From Sphingomonadales bacterium (GTDB taxonomy: Bacteria; Pseudomonadota; Alphaproteobacteria; SMXS01): a stretch of 64,000 nucleotides of DNA. Below the pieces are notes generated by a model. That model searched no databases and was not told the origin of the DNA. It worked only from the letters and a program-made list of their open reading frames with translations. Made by a program: the position numbers and the translations under genes. The stretch covers positions 62,001 to 126,000 of the forward strand of contig JALHLV010000001.1 in NCBI GenBank assembly GCA_022844405.1, in the 5' to 3' direction. This document shows, one piece after another, positions 11,909-20,977 of this stretch (the first letter of the stretch is position 1; each line of letters begins with the position of its first letter).

Positions 11909-12457
11909 TTAACCCTTCCCGCGCCCCTTCACATGCTCCTGCAGCCGGGGCATCAGCTCGACGAAGTTGCAGGGCTTGAAGCGGTAGTCGAGCTGGTCCT
12001 TCAGGATGCCGTCCCAGCCGTCGCGGCAGGCGCCGGGCGAGCCGGGGAGGGCAAACAGATAGGTGCCGCCGGCGACGCCGCCGGTGGCGCGCGACTGGAT
12101 GGTCGAGGTGCCGATCAGCTTGTAGCTGAGCATCCGGAACACCTCGCCGAAGCCCTCGATTTTCTTCTCGTAAACCTGCTCGAACGCCTCGGGCGTCACG
12201 TCGCGGCCGGTCACGCCGGTGCCGCCGGTGGAGACGACCACGTCGATCTCGGGATCGGCGATCCAGGTGCGGAGCTGGCCGACGATGGCCTCGACGTCAT
12301 CGGTGACGATGGCGCGCGCCGCCAGCGTGTGGCCCGCCGCCGCGATCCGGTCGACCAGGGTCTGGCCGGACTTGTCGTCCTCGAGCGTGCGGGTGTCGGA
12401 GACGGTCAGCACCGCGATGGCGACCGGCACGAAGGGCCTGCTTTCGTCGATGCTCAT
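11909..12457 (-). CDS. moaB: Molybdenum cofactor biosynthesis protein B
   Basis: MoaB/Mog-fold protein that binds molybdopterin, acting in adenylylation of the cofactor or in a related role. It is 182 aa. The nucleotide/pterin-binding motif [15 protein letters not shown] is present, with [17 protein letters not shown] at the N-terminus and [15 protein letters not shown] towards the end. The start ATG at 12457 overlaps the stop of the upstream transglycosylase gene by four bases (ATGA), so the two are translationally coupled. No other Mo-cofactor gene is in the window. Confidence 0.9.
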   Translation of the reverse strand: MSIDESRPFVPVAIAVLTVSDTRTLEDDKSGQTLVDRIAAAGHTLAARAIVTDDVEAIVGQLRTWIADPEIDVVVSTGGTGVTGRDVTPEAFEQVYEKKIEGFGEVFRMLSYKLIGTSTIQSRATGGVAGGTYLFALPGSPGACRDGWDGILKDQLDYRFKPCNFVELMPRLQEHVKGRGKG

Positions 12458-14253
12458 TGCGCCGCCAACTCGCGCAGATCGTTGCGCGTGTAAGTCGGCG
12501 CCTCGCCTATGACCATGGCGTCGAGCGACGGCGACGGCTGGTTGAACCGGGCGCGGTAGACCCACAGATTCTCCAGCACATGCTCCACATAGGCGCGGGT
12601 CTCGAAGATTGGGATCGACTCCATGAACAGCAGCCAGTCGCCCAGCGAGTCGTCGCGGTCGAGCCACTTGGTCACATTGCCGGGGCCGGCGTTGTAGGAC
12701 GCGGCGACGAGGATCAGGTTGCTTTGGGTCACGCCCTTGTCGAACAGGTAGAGCAGGTATTTCTGCCCCAGCATCATGTTGAACGACGGATCGAACAGCT
12801 TCTCGGCGTTGCGGTCCTTGAGGCTGGGGTCCTCCGAGATATAGGCGGCGGTCGCCGGCATCAGCTGCATCAGGCCGCGGGCGCCGGCCGAGCTCACCAC
12901 CCTCGTCATGAAGTTGGATTCCTGCCGGGTGAAGGCGTAGATCAGCGCCCGGTCCAGCTTGAAGCCGTCCTGCGGCCGCCAGTCGGGCAGCGGGAACAGC
13001 GCCGCCTCGACCACCGGGCCGCCCTTGCGTTCGGTCTGGCGCGCCAGGGTGACCGCCGAGCCGATGAAATCCATGCGGAACGCCACCCGCAGCAGCCCGG
13101 CGCGCGGCGCGTCGGGCGCGAGGCGCCGGATCACCAGCCGCATCTCGTCGTCGGCCTGGGCCTTGTCGCCTACCTGGGCCAAAGCCACGGCGCGGCGCAC
13201 GCCCTGGTTATTGAGCGCCTCATTCAGATCGGCCTGGGTCAGCATGGGCGCCGACCAGTCATAGGGCGGCTTCATGCCGAGCTGGCGGCCGGCCAGGATG
13301 CCGTAGAACGTGCGGCGGTTCTGCACCGCCAGGTTCAGCATCTCCATGGCCTTTTCCGGCTCGCGGTCCTTCAGGTGGGCGCGCGCGGCCCAATAGGCGC
13401 CGGCCGAGCCCAGGTTGTTGCCGGCGTCGCGGGCGCGGGCGCACCTTTCGAACAGCTTCGCCGCCTTGCCATATTTTTGCATGCGCCAGGCCGACAGGCC
13501 GGCGACCCATGCGGCCTCGGCGATGTCCCCCTCATTGCGCTCGGCGGCGTCCTCGCCCAGGTCCAGCGCCTTCTTGTACTTCTGGTTGAAGTAGTAGGCC
13601 TTGGCGATCAGCGACATCTGGGTATCGAAGCCGGCCGGCAGGAAGATGCCCTTGCCCTTGGCGGCCATCAGCGCCCGCTCCGCCTTCTCCGGGTCGCGGT
13701 CGCCGAGCGCCGAGGCGATCTGCGAGCGGACGGCGGATTCCCGGCGGCGGCGCTCAAGCTCCTCGGGCGGCAGCGCCTCGCCCTCGCCGACGATTTCCGG
13801 CGGCACGTATCTCTGCGGCACCGGCGGAACCGGGGCGACGTCGCGCCTGGGCTTGCGCTTCATCGCCAGTTCGTAGATCTCGTCGGCCTCGGGATGGTCG
13901 GAATACAGCGTCATCCAGTCGCGCAGCTCGTAATAGGTCGAGCGGTACTTGGTCGGGTGCATGTAGCGCTGGTAGAGCACATGGCCCATCAGCGCCGTGT
14001 CCTTGATCTTCTTGATGTGCCTGTCGGCCTCGGCCCAGCGCCCGTCCTTTTGCAGCTCGAAAACCTGGCGGTAGGCCTCGGCGTCCTCTGGTGACAGCAC
14101 CTTGGGTTCCACGCCGACGGGCACGATGACGCTGGCGGGCGAGGGCGGAGGCGCGGACGACTGCCGCGCCGGCCCATCCTGGGCGATTGCCGCGCCGCCC
14201 ATCAGCAGGAGCAGGCCCGCCGCCGTCGTGATGCCCTTGAACTGCACTTTCAT
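12454..14253 (-). CDS. slt: Soluble lytic murein transglycosylase
   Basis: Periplasmic enzyme that cleaves peptidoglycan glycan strands. It is 599 aa. The signal peptide is residues 1-24 ([17 protein letters not shown]). A long helical superhelix of TPR/Sel1-like segments comes next, and the SLT domain is in the last 180 residues. The domain has the catalytic Glu in TRQESNF, then [10 protein letters not shown] and [15 protein letters not shown]. It shares an ATGA overlap with moaB downstream. Domain order and size match the Slt70 type. Confidence 0.93.
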   Translation of the reverse strand: MKVQFKGITTAAGLLLLMGGAAIAQDGPARQSSAPPPSPASVIVPVGVEPKVLSPEDAEAYRQVFELQKDGRWAEADRHIKKIKDTALMGHVLYQRYMHPTKYRSTYYELRDWMTLYSDHPEADEIYELAMKRKPRRDVAPVPPVPQRYVPPEIVGEGEALPPEELERRRRESAVRSQIASALGDRDPEKAERALMAAKGKGIFLPAGFDTQMSLIAKAYYFNQKYKKALDLGEDAAERNEGDIAEAAWVAGLSAWRMQKYGKAAKLFERCARARDAGNNLGSAGAYWAARAHLKDREPEKAMEMLNLAVQNRRTFYGILAGRQLGMKPPYDWSAPMLTQADLNEALNNQGVRRAVALAQVGDKAQADDEMRLVIRRLAPDAPRAGLLRVAFRMDFIGSAVTLARQTERKGGPVVEAALFPLPDWRPQDGFKLDRALIYAFTRQESNFMTRVVSSAGARGLMQLMPATAAYISEDPSLKDRNAEKLFDPSFNMMLGQKYLLYLFDKGVTQSNLILVAASYNAGPGNVTKWLDRDDSLGDWLLFMESIPIFETRAYVEHVLENLWVYRARFNQPSPSLDAMVIGEAPTYTRNDLRELAAQ

Positions 14254-14278
14254 ACGCCCTGTCGAGTTGTTGGTTCCG

Positions 14279-15088
14279 TCATACGCTATTAGTTGATTCT
14301 AGACGATTTTTCACTTCGAGAAAATCCCGCCACGCCTCGCGCTTGGCCGGCGCGTTGCGCAGCAGGTAGGCCGGATGGTAGGTGGGCATCACCGGCAGGT
14401 CGAGGCCGCTCCTGGTGTAGGCCTTCCATTTGCCGCGCAGCCGGGTGATGCCCTCGGCGCTCTCGAGCACCACCGTGGCCGCCTGCTTGCCCAGCAGCAC
14501 GAGCATTTTCGGCCGCACCAGCTCGATGTGCCGCTCGAGGAACGGCACGCACAGCTCGGATTCCAGCGGCGTCGGCGTGCGGTTGCCCGGCGGCCGCCAG
14601 AAGATGGTGTTGGTGATGTAGGCGGTGGTCCGGTCGCGGCCGATGGCGGCCAGCATCCGGTCGAGCAGCTTGCCGCTGGCGCCGACGAACGGCAGGCCCT
14701 GGCGGTCCTCGTCGGCGCCCGGTGCCTCGCCGATGAACATCAGGCCACTGTCCGGGTTGCCGTCGGCGAACACCAGGTTGGTGGCTGTCGCCCTCAGCGG
14801 GCACAGGTCGAAGCGCGACAGCGCCTCGCGCAGCTCGTCCAGGCTGTTGCAGCCCTGGGCAATCCGCCGCGCGGTCGACACGGACTCCTGGACCGGCTGC
14901 AGCGGCAGCGCCTGCGGCGCCCTCGTCGCCTGTCGGGGGGCAGCCGCAACCGCGGCCGCGAGCGGCTCGGCGGCCTTTGGCGGCGGCGCCACCAGGCGGT
15001 TGACCGGCGCGTCGCCGATCGGCTCGTCCGCGCCCATCTCCACCTGCCAGCGCAGCAGGGCAAGGGCCAGGTCGCGGTCGTCGGTCAT
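14279..15088 (-). CDS. Family-4-like uracil-DNA glycosylase
   Basis: Removes uracil from DNA in base excision repair. It is 269 aa from ATG 15088, with a low-complexity Ala/Pro head of about 70 residues before the catalytic domain. The active-site motif is GEAPGADEDRQGLPFVG, and the later motif MPTYHPAYLL contains the catalytic His loop. Family 4 enzymes hold a 4Fe-4S cluster with four Cys. Here two of those positions read Phe (in FDLCPL) and Trp (in TIFWRPPGNR), leaving only two of the four ligands. It is divergent from the DUF1244 gene. Confidence 0.85.
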   Translation of the reverse strand: MTDDRDLALALLRWQVEMGADEPIGDAPVNRLVAPPPKAAEPLAAAVAAAPRQATRAPQALPLQPVQESVSTARRIAQGCNSLDELREALSRFDLCPLRATATNLVFADGNPDSGLMFIGEAPGADEDRQGLPFVGASGKLLDRMLAAIGRDRTTAYITNTIFWRPPGNRTPTPLESELCVPFLERHIELVRPKMLVLLGKQAATVVLESAEGITRLRGKWKAYTRSGLDLPVMPTYHPAYLLRNAPAKREAWRDFLEVKNRLESTNSV

Positions 15089-15111
15089 GGAGGCTCCGGT
15101 TGAGGGGTTTG

Positions 15112-15141
15112 TTGGCGGCGGCGGCGCGCGGTGCATATAGT
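15112..15141 (+). promoter_or_regulatory. Probable promoter of the DUF1244 gene
   Basis: TTGGCG (15112-15117) and TATAGT (15136-15141) are 18 bases apart and end 29 bases before the ATG at 15171. The -10 is good and the -35 is weak. Confidence 0.45.
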
Positions 15142-15170
15142 AGGACAAATCCGGATGAAGGAGCACCACA

Positions 15171-15461
15171 ATGGACAAGCAGACCCAGACCGAACTCGAG
15201 GCCGCCGCCTTCCGCCGCCTCGTCGCGCATCTGCGCGAGCGGTCGGACGTACAGAACCTCGACCTGATGACCCTGGCGGGCTTCTGCCGCAACTGCCTGT
15301 CGAACTGGTATCAGGAGGCGGCGAAGGAAATCGGCCTCGACGTCAGCAAGGACGCGGCGCGCGAGCGGGTCTACGGCATGCCTTACGAAGAATGGAAGGT
15401 GAAGCACCAGACCGAGGCATCGCCCGAGAAGCTGGCCGGCTTCCAGCCGCACAAGCACTAG
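15171..15461 (+). CDS. DUF1244 family protein
   Basis: A 96-aa soluble protein that matches the DUF1244 family along its whole length. Family hallmarks are LAGFCRNCLSNWYQEAA with two nearby Cys, and VYGMPYEEWKVKHQTEA near the end. The function of the family is not established. The ATG at 15171 has AAGGAG upstream. It stands alone between the glycosylase gene (divergent) and the PEP-utilising enzyme gene 41 bases downstream. Confidence 0.88.
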   Translation: MDKQTQTELEAAAFRRLVAHLRERSDVQNLDLMTLAGFCRNCLSNWYQEAAKEIGLDVSKDAARERVYGMPYEEWKVKHQTEASPEKLAGFQPHKH

Positions 15462-15502
15462 GTTGTCTGGACTCCTGGGATTCCCCAGCACGGGAGCACA
15501 TA

Positions 15503-18277
15503 GTGCCAAGGTACACGGCGTTTCTGAATGAGATCGATTCAAGTTCCGTCTCGCTTGTTGGCGGCAAGGGCGCCAATCTCGGAGAACTGACGAAGGCTGG
15601 CCTGCCGGTTCCCGTCGCATTTTGCGTTACGACCGAGGCCTATCGGGCGTTTGTCGGCGCCAATGATCTTCAGCAGCCGATTCTCGCTAGTCTCGATGGC
15701 TTGAACTATGACGATGTTACCGAACTGGAGCGCCGCGCGGCGGCGATCCGCAAGAGCATCATGGCGGCTGAGGTGCCAGCGGAAATCTCCGCGTCCATCC
15801 GCCAGGCCTATGCCGCGCTTGAAGCGGAACTGGGGACCAATGCGAGCGTCTCGGTGCGTTCGTCCGCCACGGCCGAGGATCTTCCGGGCACGTCTTTCGC
15901 CGGCCAGCAGGACACCTACCTTCATATCGCCGGCGTGGACGCCGTTCTGGAACATGTGAAGCGTTGCTGGGCATCGCTGTGGACAGACAGAGCGGTTTCC
16001 TATCGCCACCGGCAGGGTTTCGAGCACGCGGACGTGCTTCTGGCCGTTGTCGTCCAGGAAATGTTCCCCTCGGAAGTTGCCGGCGTCATGTTCACGGCCA
16101 ACCCCGTCACCGGCGATACCCGCGAAATCTTTCTGAACACGAGTTGGGGCCTGGGAGAAGCCATCGTGTCGGGCCGGGTCAATCCGGACCAGTATATCGT
16201 CCTGAAGGACGGATTCGCGATCAAAGAGCGCGTCATCAACGACAAGCTGGTCATGACCGTCCGGCGGGATGATGGCGTGGGCAGCACCGAGGCGCCGGTT
16301 CCCGATCACAAGCGGAACAGCGAGACCCTCACCGACAGCCAGATCCGTGAACTGGCCAGGATCGGGGAGGGGATCGAAAAGCACTACGGCTTCCCCCAGG
16401 ACATCGAGTGGGGCTTCTCCCAGGGACGCTTTGCCATCCTCCAGTCGCGGGAAGTGACCGCGGCGGATATCGATTTTCCGGAAGGCATCGAGGCCTGGCA
16501 GACGCCTGGCGCGTTCAAGGGCCTGTATGACGAGCGCTGGGTCTGGTCGCGCGCCTATTCCGACGAGGTGCAGACCGGACCCTCCAGCCCCTATTTCTAT
16601 TCGATCCTCCAGCGCGGCATGACCATGCTCAAATGGAACCTGCTGGACTTTACCGATGCGCAGGAGTGGCTGGGCTACACCAAGGCCAACTTCCGCGACA
16701 TGCCGCTCTACCGCTGGCACGGCGCGCGCGCCTATTACAACGCCCAGTTCGAACGCGAGAGGATTCGCCGGTTCATTCCCCACTTCGCCCGTGACGAGGC
16801 GGCGCTCTGGCCGTTTCCCGTCGAGGAACGGGCGGAAATCCGGAATATGCCGTTCAACTGGATGAAGTTCATCCAGTTGATCGTGCGCTTGCATTTCACC
16901 CGGCCCAAAATCGCGTTGCTGAACACGCCGAAGCAGGTTTTCGATAATTTGAAGCGCTGGACGGACTACACCCAATCGGTGTGGGATGAGCTTGATCTGG
17001 AGAAGGCGAGCGTCAAGGAGATATTCGATACGGAAATCCGGGCTGTGGGCGACAGCGAATTCGGCGCCAACGTCACCCTGCCCTTTACCATCTATCTGTT
17101 CGTGCTTCCGGCCGCGCTCAGGACACTGTGCGCGCAACTTTTCGACGACGAGGACCAGCGCATCTACAACAGCCTGGTGTCGGGCCTCTTCACCAAAACC
17201 AGCGAAGAGAACGTAGCGGTATGGAAGCTGGCGCTCGTCATTCGCCGGCATCCGGCCCTGCTGGAATTGGTCTCCACTGAGGAAGACCACACAAAGATAC
17301 TGGCGTCGCTGGACCGCATCGAGGGCGGCGCGGCATTCCGGGAACATCTGGATGCGTTCCTCGAGGAATACGGCCACCGCGGCGGTGCCGAGCGCGACCC
17401 GATTCACCATCGCTGGCGTCACAAGCCGGAGATGGTTTTCCATTCCATCAAGCCGATGCTGAAGCTGGCCGAAGACGACGATCCGGCGGCCCACGAGCAG
17501 CGGCTTCACGAGCGCATGAAGCGCACTCTCGATGAGTGCAAGGCAACCCTGCGAGCGGAGCCGATGGGTTTCGTTCAGGTCTGGCTGTTCGAGCGCTTCG
17601 TCAAGCTGGTGCAGGACTATTTCTATTACCGTGACTTCGAGCGCTTCTACAACGACAGGAATATGGGGCGGCCACGCGACTTCCTGACGGCGATCGGCCG
17701 CAAATTCATCAAGCGCGGCCTGATGCAAAACGAAGAGGACATCTTCTTCCTCGGCAAGGATGAAATCCTGAGGGTCGACGACGGCGCGCTCAGCGCCAGG
17801 GATATCGACCTCAGGGTCCGGTCCCGGCGCCGTACCTACGAGCGTTATTCGTACAAGGAGCCGCCGAAATATATTCGCGGCTGGCAGACCTTCGATGACA
17901 ACCAGCTGCCTGACGATGGCGAGGGGCTGCGCGGGATTGGCGCCAGCAGCGGCGTCGTCACCGGCCGTGCGCGTGTCTGCCGGCATCTCAGCGAGATTAG
18001 CAGGATCGAAAAGGGCGACATTCTGGTCACGGTCGCCACCGATCCAGGATGGACCACGGTGTTTTCGATCATCGGCGGCGTTGTTGTCGAAAGCGGCGGC
18101 GTTGTCGCTCATGCGGTGATGATCTCGCGCGAATACGGCATACCCTGCGTGGCCAATCTGGGCTCGGCTTGCGATCTCATTCCGGACGGCGCCACGATCA
18201 CGATCGACGGCGGCAAGGGGCGCGTGCTCATCCATGACAGGGAACTCGAACAAGACGCGGCCTTGAGTGAGCGATGA
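15503..18277 (+). CDS. PEP synthase / rifampin phosphotransferase-like enzyme, substrate unknown
   Basis: A 924-aa three-domain phosphotransferase. The N-terminal ATP-grasp (PPDK_N) domain spans residues 1-320, with VGGKGANLGELTKAGLPVP and SVRSSATAEDLPGTSFAGQ. The large central domain (about 330-790) has FLEEYGHRGGAERDP, like the acceptor domain of rifampin phosphotransferases. The C-terminal swivelling PEP-utiliser domain has its phospho-carrier His870 in GGVVAHAVMISREYGIP. It therefore should split ATP and phosphorylate an acceptor through His870. The acceptor could be a small molecule or pyruvate. The GTG at 15503 is chosen because GGGAG lies six bases upstream and it gives the standard N-terminus. 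It overlaps the phosphatase gene by four bases. The central domain is too diverged to name the substrate. Confidence 0.82.
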   Translation: MPRYTAFLNEIDSSSVSLVGGKGANLGELTKAGLPVPVAFCVTTEAYRAFVGANDLQQPILASLDGLNYDDVTELERRAAAIRKSIMAAEVPAEISASIRQAYAALEAELGTNASVSVRSSATAEDLPGTSFAGQQDTYLHIAGVDAVLEHVKRCWASLWTDRAVSYRHRQGFEHADVLLAVVVQEMFPSEVAGVMFTANPVTGDTREIFLNTSWGLGEAIVSGRVNPDQYIVLKDGFAIKERVINDKLVMTVRRDDGVGSTEAPVPDHKRNSETLTDSQIRELARIGEGIEKHYGFPQDIEWGFSQGRFAILQSREVTAADIDFPEGIEAWQTPGAFKGLYDERWVWSRAYSDEVQTGPSSPYFYSILQRGMTMLKWNLLDFTDAQEWLGYTKANFRDMPLYRWHGARAYYNAQFERERIRRFIPHFARDEAALWPFPVEERAEIRNMPFNWMKFIQLIVRLHFTRPKIALLNTPKQVFDNLKRWTDYTQSVWDELDLEKASVKEIFDTEIRAVGDSEFGANVTLPFTIYLFVLPAALRTLCAQLFDDEDQRIYNSLVSGLFTKTSEENVAVWKLALVIRRHPALLELVSTEEDHTKILASLDRIEGGAAFREHLDAFLEEYGHRGGAERDPIHHRWRHKPEMVFHSIKPMLKLAEDDDPAAHEQRLHERMKRTLDECKATLRAEPMGFVQVWLFERFVKLVQDYFYYRDFERFYNDRNMGRPRDFLTAIGRKFIKRGLMQNEEDIFFLGKDEILRVDDGALSARDIDLRVRSRRRTYERYSYKEPPKYIRGWQTFDDNQLPDDGEGLRGIGASSGVVTGRARVCRHLSEISRIEKGDILVTVATDPGWTTVFSIIGGVVVESGGVVAHAVMISREYGIPCVANLGSACDLIPDGATITIDGGKGRVLIHDRELEQDAALSER

Positions 18278-19035
18278 GCAGGTTCGTCGACATCGGCGGC
18301 AGCGTGAATTTCCGGCATATGGGCGGGTACGAAACCGTCGACGGCAGGCGCACCCGGGCGGATATCTTGTTTCGTGGCGGGTGGTTCGACCTGGTCAGTG
18401 ACCAGGACGCTGCCCGCTTCGCCGCGACAGGCATCCGGCGCATCTTCGATTTCCGCAGCAACCCCGAGCGGGAAAAACGTTCCCTGAGTGACCGGATACG
18501 ACGGCAGGCAGAGGTTTATGAGTTGGGGATCAGTCCCGGCAGCATGGGGCCCTACCTGCAGAGTATTCGGGATCTGCCGGCGGCAGACGTCGACTGCAAG
18601 GCGGCGATGACGCGAATGCACTACGAGATGCTGGGTGAGGGAGCCCCGCGGTTCCGGGAATTCTTCATGCATCTCGTCGCGGGCGATGGACCCTTCATGA
18701 TCATGTGCTCGGCCGGCAAGGACAGGACCGGCGTGGCGGCTGCCCTGCTCCTGTCCGCCCTCGGCGTGCTGCGAGAGACGATGCTTGGGGACTACCTGAT
18801 CTCCGCCGACGTCTATCGGGACAAGGAGTTGATCTTTGCGCGCAATCAGGGGCTCGAAACCCTGGGCGTCGATCTCAATCTGGTCAGGGATGTCTTCACC
18901 GTTCACCCAGAGTACCTCGAGGCGGTTTTGCAGAGGATCGACGAGACAGCGGGAGGCATGGAGGCATTTATGTCGCAAACACTGGGGCTCGCCGCCGACT
19001 GTCGGCAAAGTCTCCGGGACGCCTGCCTGGACTAA
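18274..19035 (+). CDS. Tyrosine-phosphatase-like protein (Y_phosphatase3 type)
   Basis: A 253-aa protein of the MptpB/LipA-like phosphatase family. The N-terminus NFRHMGGYETVDGRRTR and IFDFRSNPERE are typical. The P-loop CSAGKDRTG has catalytic Cys145 and Arg151 intact. The residue before Cys, almost always His in this family, is Met144. Its ATG overlaps the stop of the upstream PEP-utilising enzyme (ATGA), so the two are cotranslated and probably act on the same phosphorylated molecule, one adding and one removing phosphate. That pairing is inference. It could act on phosphotyrosine, phosphoinositides or a small phosphoester. Confidence 0.83.
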   Translation: MSRFVDIGGSVNFRHMGGYETVDGRRTRADILFRGGWFDLVSDQDAARFAATGIRRIFDFRSNPEREKRSLSDRIRRQAEVYELGISPGSMGPYLQSIRDLPAADVDCKAAMTRMHYEMLGEGAPRFREFFMHLVAGDGPFMIMCSAGKDRTGVAAALLLSALGVLRETMLGDYLISADVYRDKELIFARNQGLETLGVDLNLVRDVFTVHPEYLEAVLQRIDETAGGMEAFMSQTLGLAADCRQSLRDACLD

Positions 19036-19255
19036 CGTGAATTCATCACCGACATGACCCAAGACCAGTCGCGGTCCCGCCGCTTGCGCAGGATGCCCGT
19101 TGTCGTTTCCATGAACGTCAGGGAAGGCACGCCGGATTTCGCCCAAGCGCGAGTTGTGTGTTCGCCGGTTTTTGGCTGGGTTTTGGCCGGAAAGCGCAGG
19201 CGGCGGCGAAATCGGCGGTGAAATCGTTGAGGCTGCGGGTCGATTCGACCTATCG
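19036..19255. other. Gap with nothing recognised
   Basis: This stretch lies between the phosphatase gene and the promoter of the ETF-ubiquinone oxidoreductase gene. I see no convincing gene, repeat or terminator in it. Confidence 0.5.
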
Positions 19256-19284
19256 TTGACCCTCGTGCCCGGCGGCGCATATAA
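19256..19284 (+). promoter_or_regulatory. Probable promoter of the ETF-QO gene
   Basis: TTGACC (19256-19261), a 17-base spacer, then ATATAA (19279-19284). TATAAG one base on is an alternative. It lies 38 bases before the ATG at 19323. Confidence 0.6.
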
Positions 19285-19322
19285 GGCGGGCACCTCAGGA
19301 GCGGAAACAAGGGGCGCGCAGT

Positions 19323-20969
19323 ATGGAACGTGAATCGATGGAGTTCGACGTCGTCATCGTCGGCGCCGGTCCCGCCGGACTGGCCGCGGCGATCCGGCTG
19401 AAGCAGCTCTGCCAGCAGAACGATGTCGATTTCAGCGTCTGCGTCATCGAGAAGGGCTCGGAAGTGGGCGCCCACATCCTGTCGGGCGCGGTGTTCGAGC
19501 CGCGCGCGCTCAATGAATTGATCCCCGACTGGAAGGAACGCGGCGCGCCGCTCGACACGCCCTGCGTCGAGGACAGGTTCATGTACCTGACCGAGAAGGG
19601 CTCGATCAGCTTCCCGAACTTCATCCTGCCGCCGGTGCTGCACAACAAGGGCAACTACATCGTCAGCCTGGCCAACGTGACCCGCTGGCTGGCGACCCAG
19701 GCGGAAGAGGTCGGCGTCGAGATCTATCCCGGCTTCGCCGCCGCCGAGGTGCTGTTCCACGAGGATGGCAGCGTGAAGGGTGTCGCCACCGGCGACATGG
19801 GCGTCCACCGCGACGGCAGCCATGGCCCCAACTACACGCCCGGCATCGAACTGCACGCCAAGTACACCTTCTTCGCCGAGGGCGCGCGCGGCTCGCTGAC
19901 CCGCCAGCTCACCGACAGGTTCGGCCTGCGCAACAGCAGCGGCCCGCAGAAGTTCGGCATCGGCATCAAGGAGCTGTGGGAGATCGATCCGGCCAAGCAC
20001 AAGCCGGGCTATGTCCAGCACAGCTTCGGCTGGCCCATGGACGCCAACACCTATGGCGGGTCGTTCCTCTATCATTTCGGCGAGAACCTGGTCTCGGTGG
20101 GCTTCGTCGTCGGCCTCGATTACGCCAATCCCTACCTGTCGCCGTTCGACGAGTTCCAGCGCTTCAAGAACCATCCGGCGGCGCGGCACTTCTTCGAGGG
20201 CGGCAAGCGCGTCGCCTACGGCGCCCGCGCGCTGACGGCGGGCGGCTTCCAGTCGGTGCCCAAGCTGACGTTTCCGGGCGGCGTGCTGATCGGCTGTACC
20301 GCCGGCTTCATGAACCTGCCGAAGATCAAGGGCTCCAACAACGCCATGAAGACCGGCATGCTGGCCGCCGAGGCCGCGTTCCAGTCGCTCAGGGAAGGCT
20401 CCGAAGGCCATGACGAGCTGACCGGCTACACCAAGGCCTACCAGAAGTCGTGGGTCTACGACGATCTGAAGAAGGTGCGCAACGCCAAGCCGGCCTTCGC
20501 CTACGGCCTGATCCCCGGCGTGCTGATGACCGGTATCCAGGGTTGGCTGGGCGGCCACCTGCCGTTCACGCTGAAGCACAAGAAGGCCGACCACGAGGCG
20601 CTGCGGCCCAAGACCGAGTTCCAGCCCATCGTCTATCCCAAGCCCGACGGCGTGGTGACGTTCGACAAGCTGTCGTCGGTGTTCGTCTCCAACACCAACC
20701 ACGAGGAAGACCAGCCTGTCCACCTGACGCTGAAGGATGCGTCGGTGCCGATCGAGATCAACCTGGCCCAGTACGACGCACCGGAACAGCGCTATTGCCC
20801 GGCTGCCGTCTACGAGATCGTGCGCGACGAAAACGGCGGAAATCCCAGGCTGCAGATCAATGCGCAGAATTGTGTGCATTGCAAAACTTGCGATATCAAG
20901 GATCCGACGCAAAATATAGTGTGGGTGACGCCCGAAGGCGGTGGCGGCCCCAACTACCCGAACATGTAA
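19323..20969 (+). CDS. Electron transfer flavoprotein-ubiquinone oxidoreductase
   Basis: Inner-membrane iron-sulfur flavoprotein that passes electrons from reduced ETF, and so from acyl-CoA dehydrogenases, to ubiquinone. It is 548 aa. The FAD-binding [13 protein letters not shown] is near residue 15. The ubiquinone and membrane-patch region lies in the middle. The 4Fe-4S motif at the C-terminus is CPAAVYEI followed by [19 protein letters not shown] precedes the ATG at 19323; an in-frame ATG at 19338 is the alternative. It would serve the two acyl-CoA dehydrogenases near 57 kb. Confidence 0.95.
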   Translation: MERESMEFDVVIVGAGPAGLAAAIRLKQLCQQNDVDFSVCVIEKGSEVGAHILSGAVFEPRALNELIPDWKERGAPLDTPCVEDRFMYLTEKGSISFPNFILPPVLHNKGNYIVSLANVTRWLATQAEEVGVEIYPGFAAAEVLFHEDGSVKGVATGDMGVHRDGSHGPNYTPGIELHAKYTFFAEGARGSLTRQLTDRFGLRNSSGPQKFGIGIKELWEIDPAKHKPGYVQHSFGWPMDANTYGGSFLYHFGENLVSVGFVVGLDYANPYLSPFDEFQRFKNHPAARHFFEGGKRVAYGARALTAGGFQSVPKLTFPGGVLIGCTAGFMNLPKIKGSNNAMKTGMLAAEAAFQSLREGSEGHDELTGYTKAYQKSWVYDDLKKVRNAKPAFAYGLIPGVLMTGIQGWLGGHLPFTLKHKKADHEALRPKTEFQPIVYPKPDGVVTFDKLSSVFVSNTNHEEDQPVHLTLKDASVPIEINLAQYDAPEQRYCPAAVYEIVRDENGGNPRLQINAQNCVHCKTCDIKDPTQNIVWVTPEGGGGPNYPNM

Positions 20970-20977
20970 GGCACGGA

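Noticed and set aside
15539-18253. 904-codon minus-strand open frame opposite the PEP-utilising enzyme gene
   Set aside because: It mirrors the codon pattern of the plus-strand gene, has no family motifs, and is the usual antisense open frame of high-GC DNA.
18274-19035. Idea that 15.5-19.0 kb is a phage-defence module
   Set aside because: There are no nuclease, sensor or toxin domains, and no defence genes nearby. It is reported only as a phosphorylation pair.
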